From the NCBI GenBank assembly GCA_965112735.1, contig OZ218956.1, positions 1,984,001 through 2,048,000 of the forward strand: a DNA stretch of 64,000 bases, given 5' to 3'. Positions 55,213-64,000 of this stretch are shown one piece after another. The position numbers and the translations under genes were made by a program. Numbering within the stretch: position 1 is the first letter of the stretch; every line of letters begins with the position of its first letter. The notes beneath the pieces were generated by a model, which searched no databases, had not been told where the DNA came from, and worked only from the letters and a program-made list of their open reading frames with translations. The stretch comes from Phaeosaccion multiseriatum. Lineage: Eukaryota; Ochrophyta, other classes.

Positions 55213-57042
55213 TTACTCCCCCTCAAGGGCGGGGAGGGGGAGTGCGGGACCGGCTCCGCGGTTGAGCCGACCCAGGAAGGCGCGCTCCCGCTCCGAGAGC
55301 CACATCTGGTGGCTGCAGCTGACGAGGCGGCGTAGCCTTGTCAGGACGTGGCCCTTGGTGGTGGAGGAGCCCGTGCGGCCAGTGCGGGTGACCACGTGCT
55401 CGGCGAGTGCGTGCAGGAGCGATTGCGCCTGTGCGCCGAGTCGGCCGTGGGTCTCGATGGCGAAGGTGGAGAGGCGAACACGCTCTCGGTCGTAGGTGCC
55501 CCTGTAATGTCGCTCCTTGCGGGTCTCGCTGTTGGCGGCTGCCGCTCCCGGTCTAATGTCCGTGCGGAGCACATTCAAGGCCGTCCTGCAGAGGTTGTTA
55601 CTCAGGGTTAGGTCAAGCATGTGCGCCGGGTGGGCAAAGGTTGGGTCGCGGGCTCCGGAGAGGGCGCCTCGGGGGAGGGTGGCGTCCATGCGGAAGGTCC
55701 GGGCGATGTTGTGCGGGGGGTTGAAGTACTCCGAGCTCTCGTGTCCGACGCGGGAAACGTAGTTCTGCTTGAACATGTCCTCGACGGAGGAGAGCATCCC
55801 GGTGTGATAGAGAGTGCTCTGGTTGGGGCACTGGATGGCGTGAGAGGAGTCGGCGCGTGTGTTGCAGCGGGTGCAGACAAGTGCGTCGGGTTCCCCAGGG
55901 CTGTACAGGCAGTTGATGCCGAGGGAGCGTCGTAGGGCCCCTACCATGTCTTGGGCCGGCATGGAGACCTGTCCAGGTGAGGTGGCGATGAAGCCCATGG
56001 CCCCGTCGCTGCTCTGGCTCAGGTGCCGAGACTTGGCCTGTCGGCGAGACTCCATGCCGGTATCGGCAGCAGCAGCGTCGTCGGGGAGTCGGTCCAGTGA
56101 GGCGCGGTACTTGTCCCGGCGTTGCGGCGCTAGGCATCTCTGCAGGGCGCGCTGCGTCTGCTGCTGCGGGGCCCAGTTGCCCTGGGCGAGGCTGGTGTCG
56201 AAGGCGTCCTCGGCTCGTTGGCGGTCCGCTGCTGAGGTGAGCGCGAGGTTGACCAGGGGGAGGGGGAGATTCATCTCCAGGTCTTGTCGGGAGAGGGTCC
56301 CGTCTTCGGCGGCGGCCTGGATGGTGGTGAGGATGTTTTGGACGGAGCTACTCTGGCGGAGGGCTGGGGCGAGGTCGCGTAGGTCCGCCTCTGGCCAGAT
56401 GGCTCCCGGTGTGAGCACTGACTGGAGGGTGTCGGCAGCTGCGCCCAGGTAGGCTGGTATGGCGGTGTTGGTGAGGGAGAGGGAGCCCCAACCTCCTTGG
56501 GACTGGGGAAGGAACATCTGTTGGTGCTGGTGTGAGGCGAGCTGAAGGTGCGACAGTCGGTCCGAGGGTGCGCTGGCGATGATGTCTCCGATGGTGTCCG
56601 CTCCTGGGAGTTGGAGTAGGGCCTCTCCGACGGCGAGGCTGAGGGCGTCGCCGGGGGAGGCAATGGTGTTGGTCGTCTGGCCGGGGGCGGCACCGCGCAG
56701 ATAGTGCTGGAGTTTTGGCGAGAGTGACTTCGTGAGCAGGAGGAGGGCGGGTTGTGTCTCCTGCATGAGGGCGATCTGCTCGGCGAGGTTTAGGAAGGCG
56801 TGTCTGTCGGGTCCGTCCACCATGAGTTGGGAGAGGTAACCTCTGATGAAGTCGTCTTGGCCGACTGGGAGGCCGACAATGCTCAAGCCGCCGTCCTCGA
56901 TGATGGTGCCGCCGGTGCGGTCCACAAAGGCGCGCTCTTCCATGGTGACGTGGTGGCCAGGGGGGGGGAGGTATCGTTGCTTGTCCGTGCGGCGGGTGAG
57001 GCCGATGGAGGCGAGGTCGGTGGTGACGGTGTCGAGAGTGGG
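55213..57042 (-). pseudogene. Retroelement protein, C-terminal part (copy B)
   Basis: RT thumb through CCHC finger (CTRCNTRADSSHAIQC) to the endonuclease-like C-terminus; stop at 55213-55215. Nearly identical to copy A at the base level (for example ctcaagggcgg for ctctagggcgg, gtaatgtcgc for gtagtggcgc). Separated from the N-terminal part by the LTR element, so the protein cannot be made intact. Confidence 0.8.
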
Positions 57043-57269
57043 TGTTGAAAGTCAGTATTATGTCAATGGCCCAGGCCCAGGCAAATACGGTGAGAAACGG
57101 TGCGTGGCCCGTTTCTCACTCACCTCCCAGCAGGTTGGTCGTTTAGGATGGCTCACGGATAAAGCTAATAGAGACAAGGCTGGCTGCCAGGCTGGCTTTG
57201 GGGTTGCTATTACCTTGTCCATGCGGCTACTCCTATCCTAGGTGGAGAGCAACGTGACTCTTTACAACC
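57043..57269. repeat. Left 227-bp LTR
   Basis: Starts tgttgaaagtcagtattatg and ends gactctttacaacc. It differs from the right copy at two positions I could see (ctattaccttg versus ctaatacctta). Confidence 0.85.
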
Positions 57270-57329
57270 CCAAAGAATCCCGAAGGCAGCTGACCTTGGC
57301 CAAGAGGCTCAGGCAGCAGCTCGGTAGCT

Positions 57330-58095
57330 TTGAGTTTGCCGGGAGCGGTGCCTTACAGCGGGCATGGCTTTCGAGTGTGGCAGCAGTACGGATGTTGCTG
57401 TTACACGGAAATTGCTGCTGGAGCTTGGTGGGCAGTGGAGATGGAGAATTGCCGGGAGCGGTGCCTTACAGCGGGCATGGCTTTCGAGTGTGGCAGCAGC
57501 ACGGATGTTGCTGTTACACGGAAATTGCTGCTGGAGCTTGGTGGGCCGTGGAGATAGAGAATTGCCGGGAGCGGTGCCTTACAGCGGGCACGGCTTTCGA
57601 GTGTGGCAGCAGCACGGATGTTGCTGTTACACGGAAATTGCTGCTGGAGCTTGGTGGGCAGTGGAGATGGAGAATTGCCGGGAGCGGTGCCTTACAGCGG
57701 GCATGGCTTTCGAGTGTGGCAGCAGCACGGATGTTGCTGTTACACGGAAATTGCTGCTGGAGCTTGGTGGGCCGTGGAGATAGAGAATTGCCGGGAGCGG
57801 TGCCTTACAGCGGGCACGGCTTTCGAGTGTGGCAGCAGCACGGATGTTGCTGTTGCACGGAAATTGCTGCTGGAGCTTGATGGGCCGTGGAGATAGAGAA
57901 TTGCCGGGAGTGGTGCCTTAGTCAGCGGGCATGGCTTTCGAGTGTGGCAGCAGCACGGATGTTGCTGTTGCACGGAAATTGCTGCTGGAGCTTGGTGGGC
58001 CGTGGAGATAGAGAATTGCCGAGAGCGGTGCCCTACAGCGGGCACGGCTTTCGAGTGTGGCAGCAGCGCGGCTGTTGCTGTTGCACGGAGCTTGG
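57330..58095. repeat. 113-bp tandem repeat array, about seven copies
   Basis: The marker gaattgcc recurs at 57446, 57559, 57672, 57785, 57898 and 58013 (steps of 113, 113, 113, 113, 115). Units alternate partly between agtggagatgg and cgtggagatag variants. Each unit contains cagcgggcatggctttcgag and gttgctgttacacggaaatt. Because 113 is not a multiple of 3, ORFs through the array are artefacts of low stop density. Confidence 0.92.
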
Positions 58096-58527
58096 CGGGA
58101 GACAGAGAAGGATACTCGCAAGGCTGCTTTAGGGACTGTCTGGGTGCCTTGTAGGCACACCAGTAAACACTTGAGCAGTCAGCATTAGTGGTGCGCAACG
58201 AGGCTTTGGCAACGCTGGTGGCGAGTAGGAGTGGAGATAGAGAATTGCGCGGGTGAGTTTGAGTCATGGGATGTTCTCATCCGTGAGCCTGTGTGGGTGA
58301 GTTTGAGTCGTGGGGTTTTCTCACCAATACAGGAGGGTGTGTGTTGGAGGAGCGGTCGCACACACCTGGGTGAGTTTTGCATATTTCTCATCCGTTTTTA
58401 TTGGAAGCAACATGGAGGCTTTTGCTACAAGTCGAGCTTTAGTAGGCGAACCCGCTTTGAGTTGCGTGGGGACACGCAATAGTTTAGTTCAGGGGGATGT
58501 TAGAAGTGCAGGGATGGCTGACGGGGA

Positions 58528-58754
58528 TGTTGAAAGTCAGTATTATGTCAATGGCCCAGGCCCAGGCAAATACGGTGAGAAACGGTGCGTGGCCCGTTTC
58601 TCACTCACCTCCCAGCAGGTTGGTCGTTTAGGATGGCTCACGGATAAAGCTAATAGAGACAAGGCTGGCTGCCAGGCTGGCTTTGGGGTTGCTAATACCT
58701 TATCCATGCGGCTACTCCTATCCTAGGTGGAGAGCAACGTGACTCTTTACAACC
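58528..58754. repeat. Right 227-bp LTR
   Basis: Direct repeat of 57043-57269, same length, two visible differences, joining tgggctcgaagtc of the retroelement. Confidence 0.85.
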
Positions 58755-61581
58755 TGGGCTCGAAGTCGGCGAGGTTGCCGCGCCAGGGGTGGACGAAGTC
58801 GTCCTGGTAGGCCCGGGGTGCGGGGATGCCCTCCTGACGGGCCTCGTTGGTCCACTTCTGTTGGAGGGGGTAGAGTGCGCAGCAGAAGTTCTTGCTGGCC
58901 TCGGGGTCGCCTTGTCCGCCGCTGCCGCGGTTGGTGCGTAGCAGCTGGTTGCCGTCGTCAGACAGGTAGATGAGGTCGCGGTCCTTCCCAAGGGCGGCGA
59001 TGTTGTGCTCGATGCCACGGGGGTCGACGAGGGCGGTTCCCGTGAGCGTGGCCGCGGTTGTGACTTCGTTATGGGCGTTGCGGAGGTCGCTGGTAGCGAC
59101 CCAGTAGCCCATGTCGTGGAGCAGTTGGGCGGATTTGGCGACTTTCTCCGTGCCGTTCTTCGTCGCGACGCCAAGCTGGCCGACGCTCTCGAATGCCTCC
59201 TGGTAGGCGGGCTTGTAGTGGATGCCGTGGGTGGAGTGAAAGAGGCGGGTGAGCGTCTCCTTTACGGCGATGGGGCGTCGTTTCTCGCCGAGAGCGTCGA
59301 GGCAGGCATGGGTGAAGAGGCCGTGGAAGTACTCCGGGAGTTTGCCCAAGGACTCGTGGGCAAGGGGGAACTCGTTGACAAGGAGGAGGAGGAGGTCGGT
59401 GCTGTGGGCGGGGTCTTGAAGCATGTCCTTCAGGTGGGAGTAGCGGAGGCCTGAGGGGCCTGGTCCCGAGTGCCAGTTGGCGTTGATGAGTGCCTGCCGG
59501 ATGACTCTGCGGTGGTCGGCGTTGTTGGGCTTAGCGTAGCGGCCGGGGTGTGCGGCGATGGTCCGTTGTGCGGTGGCGCGTGCGGAGGTGATGACCTCTT
59601 GCAGGGTTTCCGGGGCTGGCTCGCGTGGGTGCTTGGCGGCGAGGATGTCGAAGGTGGCCTGGTTGCGGGGGGGTTGATGCTCTGTCGAGGAGAGCGCGCT
59701 GGCTGCCTTGCTGATGCCTCCGGGTCGTGCGGTGAGTCCGGCAGCCCACGATCGTTTGGCTGCATCCGAGCGCACGGGGTCTTGTCGGGGGCGGCGGGCT
59801 TGGGCGTTTGCGATGAGCCTGCGAACGTGCTCCTCAATGACGAGGTTGTAGACGTCGTTGGCCATTTGGGCGCGTGAGTACTTGGGGGCGTGGCCGAGGA
59901 TGAGGGCGGGGAGGAGTTGCCGAAAGTTGAGCCAGGCCCGAGCGGTGTTCCATGCGTCCTCTGGGGCAGCCGGTTCCAGGGCGGCGCGGATGGAGGTGAT
60001 GAGTTGCCGGCCGATGTGGAGGTAGAAGGTGGCGAAGTGGAGGTTCTTGTGGAGGTGTTTGACAGTGGGGAAGACGAGTCCTTTGAGGTCGTATTGTGCC
60101 AATCCTTGGATCGTTGGGTGCTCCGAGGTCCAGTGTGGGAGGGGTAGGGGGGGGGGGTCTGCGCCGGGGTCCGGCGCGGGGTCCCTTGCGTCCTCACCAG
60201 GAGGTGGCGCCGGTCCGCCTCCTGCGCCGGGTAGCTGTCGTCGGTGGTGGTCGATGACGCCGGTGGTGATGGCGTCCAGTTCCCGTGCGAGTTGGGCGTG
60301 CTGTTCCGGTGTGAAGCCGTGAGTGGCGAGCCGGTTGGCGTAGTGGGTCCTGATGTTGTCGACGGTGGTGAGCGGCGGGAAGCGAGTGGGGCAGGGCTCG
60401 TTTCCGGCGCGTTGTTCAAGGATGCTGATGCAGCGGAGTCGGCCGTGGGCGTCAAGGTGAAGGTCTTGCAGGGCGGGGGTGGCCACCCTGTCGGCCATGC
60501 TGCCCGCCTGACAGCGGGGGTGAAAGGTGTGGCCGCAGGGGTAGGAGATCGCCTCTCCTGCAGGGATGGCTTCGGCACAGATGTGGCAGATCTGGCGTGC
60601 CGGGTCGCGCGGGGGGCCAGGTGGTGGGGCCGCAAGGCGGTTGGTAAGGCGGTTGGCCAGGCGTGTAGCAGTGTCCTCCGGGAGGCGGGAGATGAGGGCC
60701 TCGTGGGTTTCCGAGCTGCGGCAGTAGGCGCAGTCGGAGCTGGTGGGGAAGTGCGGTGGATCCGTAGCGTTGTGGAAGATGGCGTCGGAGATGCAGTCCG
60801 CGTGAGCTGGATGGGGGTGCTGTGCGCAAGCGTGGAAGGGAGCGGTGGGCGCGCTGTTGAGTGGCTCTAGGCAGTACAGGCAGCGGTCCTGGCCATCGTC
60901 CTCAGGGGGGTCTTGGTCGTCGTTGTCGTCCGGGTCCTCATGGGGTGGGGTTCCGGGGGGGCTACCGGGGGGCGAGGCGGGGGGGCTGGGGGGTGGGCTG
61001 GCTGGCGGCCCTCCTGGAGGGGGTCCTCCCCCTGGCCCATGGGGGGGGGAGGGTGGGGGGCTGTCCGTGGGGTCGTTGCGTGGGGATGTGGTTGTTCCGT
61101 CCGGTGGTGATTGTCGGGGGGGCTCTGGGGGCGATGGTGGGGCCATGGGTGGTGCTGGGGGGTCGGGGTCGTCCTCCTTGCTCTCGTGGGGGTGTGTATC
61201 CTCTTGCTTGGACTCCTCCTCCTCTGCCTCGTCTCTCTGGCTCGTGGCACAGGTGCTGCACGTGCCTGGTTGGTTGGAGACGGTGGCGCTGTAGTTGTTG
61301 CAGGTGGAGCATGCGTAGGTGGGGCGGGGTGAGGCGCGGGAGCGTTGGGAGCGGAGGGCCTGCGCGGTCTCTAGGGCGCTGAGGACGGCCGGCTCCTGTG
61401 TCTGGAGGTAGACCTCGTAGGCGCGGGCTTGGTTGGGGTGCCAGTGGCGTTGGTGGTCGTTGACGTTGCGGCGTGCGTGAAATCCGAGGGGCACCGGTAG
61501 GTGACGGGGGCAGTTTTGGAAGCGGCAGTGGAACACCGTGGTGTAAGAAGGCATCCTTTTGCTAGGCTGGCAGCTATCCAC
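58747..61581 (-). pseudogene. Retroelement protein, N-terminal and RT part with zinc/RING-like fingers (copy B)
   Basis: A long open frame. N-terminus: C2H2-like finger FHCRFQNCPRHLPV...HQRHWH; a Cys-rich pair (YACSTCNNYS, CSTCATS); an acidic Pro-rich linker. Then a RING-like block (CLYCLEPL, CAQHPHPAHADC, CAYC) and a second one (CHICAEAIPAGEAI, PCGHTFHPRC). Then a helical region and the RT: SGPGPSGLRYSHLKDML, TSDLRNAHNEV, GQGDPEA, AYQDDF. In motif A the position after NA is His where most RTs have Phe/Tyr. The visible start MDSCQPSKRMPSY comes from the inserted palindrome and is not native. The native frame continues upstream beyond 62176. Confidence 0.8.
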
Positions 61582-62176
61582 TGAATATTCACGGGGGTAG
61601 CTGCCAGCCTAGCAAAAGGATGCCTTCTTACATGCCTGTCAGTTAAGGTCGATCCTTCCCCCCCCTCCGAAAACTCCTCCGAAAACCTTGGGGGGGTAAC
61701 TACCTAGGATTTCTCCCACACCGAGCCCGTGAATTTCAGTGTCATGCCCAACTTTCGCCCTCGGAAATTTTCTCACCATCCTCAGAATCGAACCCCGTCT
61801 GGGATGTAAGAAGGCATCCTTTTGCTAGGTTGACAGCTATCCACTGAAATTTCACGCACGGATTCAGTGGATAGCTGCCAGCCTAGCAAAAGGATGCTTT
61901 CTTACATGCCCAGACGGGGTTCGATTCTGTGGATGGTGAGAAAATTTCCGAGGGCGAAAGTTGGGCATGACACTGAAATTCGAGGTAACGGGCTCGGTGT
62001 GGGAGAAATCCTAGGTAGTTACCCCCCCAAGGTTTTCGGAGGAGTTTTCGGAGGGGGGGGAAGGATCGACCTTAACTGACAGGCATGTAAGAAGGCATCC
62101 TTTTGCTAGGCTGGCAGCTACCCCCGTGAATATTCAGTGGATAGCTGCCAGCCTAGCAAAAGGATGCCTTCTTACA
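61542..62176. mobile_element. 635-bp palindromic foldback element with GTGG target duplication
   Basis: Ends are tgtaagaaggcatcctttt and its exact inverse. GTGG lies on both sides (61538-61541 and 62177-62180). The whole element is a near-perfect palindrome centred near 61858, and each terminus and the centre are themselves hairpins (61542-61635, 61807-61905, 62086-62176). The arms between carry ccgaaaactcctccgaaaac and its inverse. No ORF. It splits the 5' coding region of retroelement copy B. Confidence 0.88.
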
Positions 62177-62180
62177 GTGG

Positions 62181-62715
62181 CCGTGGAGAGAGCGTGGCCG
62201 AAGGGGAGCACTATGGGCTGGGGCCTGGGCAGGGGGGGGGTGGAACTGAGTGATCGGCGTTGATGGGCTCGGTCCAGAGGGGTTGGGGGTGGCCCGTGCC
62301 GTCGGCGTGGGCGAGGGCTGCTGTTGCCGGTGGAGGTGGGCGTGGTTGCGTCTGAGTCTTGTTGTCGGGGTGCGTGGTGTGCTAAGCTAAGATAGTAGAA
62401 ACGTTAAGGGGTTTGGACTAAGTATATGCTGCGCCTATGGTGGGGCGTCAGTGTCCGTATTGATAATATATCTCTACTACTTGCTGATGCAAAGCTTGTG
62501 CCCACAAAGAGGAGGGTGCAACGCCAGAGCCGTTGATCCCCCTCGGGGCGTGCCTAGGAAACCGACATTCTTATTATACCCCAGAATGTGTGATCGGAAA
62601 CCCTCAGGCAGGACAATCTACCACACTACCCCCAAGCGACAGTTCGAGCCGACTGGGAAGTAAGTGTGTCTATCTAGTTTGTGTCCGCTTTCGTGTGCGC
62701 GCGGAGCGCGGCGGC
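62181..62715. other. Junction of retroelement copy B 5' region and the gypsy 3' end
   Basis: 62181-62360 is GC-rich and continues the copy B frame. From about 62380 composition changes to AT-richer DNA. This should include the 3' LTR of the gypsy element, but with one copy in view its limits cannot be set. Confidence 0.45.
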
Positions 62716-64000
62716 TTAGTAGCCGATCGCGTCGTAGTCTTGCGCAGATAGGCTCGGACTGCGCTGATCAACTGCTTGTCCTGGCTGATGGTGCTGCAGG
62801 TAGGTCTCCAGTAAACGTGGAGTATCTTCGTGCAGCGCCTCGATGGGCTCCTCGCTATTCTCGAGGGCGTCAAAGCCACGCCACTTAACAATGACGTGCC
62901 ATGAATCATCTGCGTGCTTAACGAGGCCTTCAAAGGCCGCCACCACAAAGTCTTGGGTGTTATACGAAATCTGTTGAAGTACGTCGGTAGTGACGTTAAC
63001 GTGAGCACCGCAGTAGTAGCGGAGCCGGCTGATGTGTACCTCATAGGTACGCTTCTTGCCCACAAGCTCCTCCACCTTGTACACGTGTTGCTCAAGGGCT
63101 TCAAGCACTCGGCAGGGCCCATGCCACTTGCCTAGTATCTTGCTTGTAGGCCCTACTGTTGCAACGAGTACGTAGACTCCGACCTGAAACAGCGTCTCGC
63201 TGTTGAGCTGCTTAGCTCTGGCCAAGTCCTGACGATGCTCTGCACCACGTCTGCCACTCATCAACCTCTGGTTGATGCCATCGCGCTTGTGATCGCGGAG
63301 GGTAGTCAGTTGGCGCGCCGCCTCGGCACGCTGCCCCTCCTTCCTCTGATGGAGTTGTGTCGCAAGGGTGTCTCTCTGCGCCGGGGTCAGCTGCAGTAGC
63401 CGAACCTTTTGCATTCGATCCGCGTCGTGGATCAAAATCGTGTCGAGAGGCCGCTGTGGTACGTGACCACTGTGCAGCTGGATGGGAGACAAGTTAGACC
63501 GACTGCTCTTGTTGGAGCTGTTCTCAACAGCCTCCATCACTGGCAGTAGCTGCGGCCATGTCTCGGGCGGCTGCCGTAGTTCAGACATCATTGATCTCAT
63601 GATCTTCTGCAGTGTCTGTACACCACGCTCGCCCAATCCTCGACTGTATGGGTTGTGTGCCACCACAAAGTGGTGGTTGCACCGCAAGAGCTGACTTAAC
63701 TCACGTATCACCTCATTTAGGAAATGACTGCCTCGGTCACTCTGCCACCTGGGCACTACGCCATGCTGTGCGAACCAGCGCAACAGACCGCGTGCACACA
63801 CTCGTGCAGTAGCTTCCAAACATGGCTCATACATTGACAATGATGAAAAATCATCAAAGATGCACAGCACTTGCTTGACCTGAAGCTTCATGAACCCTTC
63901 TGGGGACTCTGCCCATATGACTCCATCGCCAATCTTGACGAAGTCAAACCAGATGAGTTGCTGGGGTCCAGTGGCGTGCCATTGAGCTAGCAGGGGGCGA
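62716..64000 (-). CDS. Ty3/gypsy-type integrase with C-terminal chromodomain (partial at window end)
   Basis: Open to the window edge; the frame upstream of the Met at 63891 stays open. Integrase core: IWFDFVKIGDG (first catalytic Asp), QSDRGSHFLNEVI (second Asp), NPYSRGLGERGVQTLQ (Glu). Then a GPY/F-like part (TSKILGKWHGPCRVLEAL, VYKVEEL). The last 60 residues, WHVIVKWRGFDALENSEEP, form a chromodomain-like fold, as in chromoviruses that target histone marks. The frame is intact, so it could be recently active. Protease, RT and RNase H would lie beyond 64000. Confidence 0.85.
   Translation of the reverse strand, partial: RPLLAQWHATGPQQLIWFDFVKIGDGVIWAESPEGFMKLQVKQVLCIFDDFSSLSMYEPCLEATARVCARGLLRWFAQHGVVPRWQSDRGSHFLNEVIRELSQLLRCNHHFVVAHNPYSRGLGERGVQTLQKIMRSMMSELRQPPETWPQLLPVMEAVENSSNKSSRSNLSPIQLHSGHVPQRPLDTILIHDADRMQKVRLLQLTPAQRDTLATQLHQRKEGQRAEAARQLTTLRDHKRDGINQRLMSGRRGAEHRQDLARAKQLNSETLFQVGVYVLVATVGPTSKILGKWHGPCRVLEALEQHVYKVEELVGKKRTYEVHISRLRYYCGAHVNVTTDVLQQISYNTQDFVVAAFEGLVKHADDSWHVIVKWRGFDALENSEEPIEALHEDTPRLLETYLQHHQPGQAVDQRSPSLSAQDYDAIGY

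Larger units (their letters stand above)
57043..58754. mobile_element. Non-coding LTR-flanked element inside copy B
   Basis: Two 227-bp direct repeats bound a 1258-bp interior with no recognisable protein. TGGG occurs on both sides (57039-57042 and 58755-58758), and copy A has the uninterrupted sequence gagagtgggctcg. This resembles small non-autonomous LTR elements (TRIM/LARD-like). The LTRs begin TGTTG and end ACAACC, so the usual TG...CA ends are imperfect. I could not find a convincing tRNA primer site. Confidence 0.8.
55093..62360 (-). mobile_element. RT retroelement, copy B, with two nested insertions (5' end approximate)
   Basis: The 3' end at 55093 is the same as in copy A (actttattgacttaatagg then (GT)n). 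Coding segments: 55213-57042, 58755-61541, and a short 5' piece from 62177 on (reading ...VLPFGHALSTA before TVFHCRF). Interruptions: the LTR element 57043-58754 flanked by TGGG, and the palindrome 61542-62176 flanked by GTGG. The left flank aattgtggggg resembles copy A's target ttgttgggg. The 5' boundary lies somewhere before the gypsy element and is not resolved. Confidence 0.8.

Noticed and set aside
57242-57896. ORFs of 212, 139 and 97 aa across the 113-bp repeats
   Set aside because: The same unit is read in successive frames because 113 is not divisible by 3, so no consistent protein is encoded.
61545-61581. Met at 61581 as the start of the retroelement protein
   Set aside because: The first residues are encoded by the inserted palindrome terminus. 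The native frame continues on the far side at 62177.
61740-61940. ggggttcgattc resembling a tRNA T-arm
   Set aside because: It occurs once per arm of the palindrome without a cloverleaf or anticodon stem. Better explained as part of the foldback element.

Overview
This is nuclear DNA of a eukaryote, most likely a stramenopile (ochrophyte) alga. The genes have GT-AG spliceosomal introns and many exons. They encode eukaryote-only proteins (COG2, PIG-Q/GPI1, NOL12) and an organelle-type PPR-SMR protein. Several families are, to my knowledge, characteristic of stramenopile genomes: beta-helix/EGF ectodomains fused to polytopic membrane domains, a CCLCLDED-type RING/IBR protein, and a TKL-like kinase. 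No database search was possible, so the lineage call is an inference. The DNA is unusually rich in microsatellites: (GGA)n, (GGGA)n, (GT)n and trinucleotide runs sit in introns, at splice sites and inside coding exons.

Layout. 1-1354: 3' half of a sulfatase gene (+). 1719-5160: two decayed genes (-), a RING/IBR E3-like gene and a protein kinase. 5772-10613: COG2 (+), tail to tail with PIG-Q (-, 10754-16358). PIG-Q is head to head with an intronless 997-residue PPR-SMR gene (+, 16777-19770). 20385-36233: a divergent pair of paralogous beta-helix/EGF/multi-TM genes, start codons 468 bp apart. By requiring phase-consistent splice sites I resolved 14 exons (1335 aa, -) and 13 exons (1647 aa, +). 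36826-41995: a 7-exon GAF/histidine kinase/receiver hybrid kinase (-). 42085-44139: nested foldback repeats and retroelement debris. 44436-47226: a 5-exon MFS transporter (+). 49997-51505: NOL12/RRP17 (+). 52861-54981: an rRNA adenine dimethyltransferase (-).

The right part is a transposon graveyard with recent activity. Two nearly identical copies of one reverse-transcriptase element lie at 47400-49871 (5'-truncated, 9-bp target duplication) and about 55093-62360. The longer copy encodes a C2H2-like finger, RING-like fingers, an RT and a C-terminal CCHC plus endonuclease-like domain. It has been hit twice: by an LTR-flanked non-coding element (57043-58754) and by a 635-bp perfect-ended palindrome (61542-62176). 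The window ends inside a Ty3/gypsy chromovirus-type integrase (62716-64000).

Functionally, the conserved genes serve the secretory pathway (COG2, PIG-Q), RNA and ribosome metabolism (NOL12, dimethyltransferase, PPR) and surface or signalling roles (beta-helix receptors, hybrid kinase, transporter). No operon-like logic is expected. The head-to-head and tail-to-tail packing suggests shared promoters and terminator regions.
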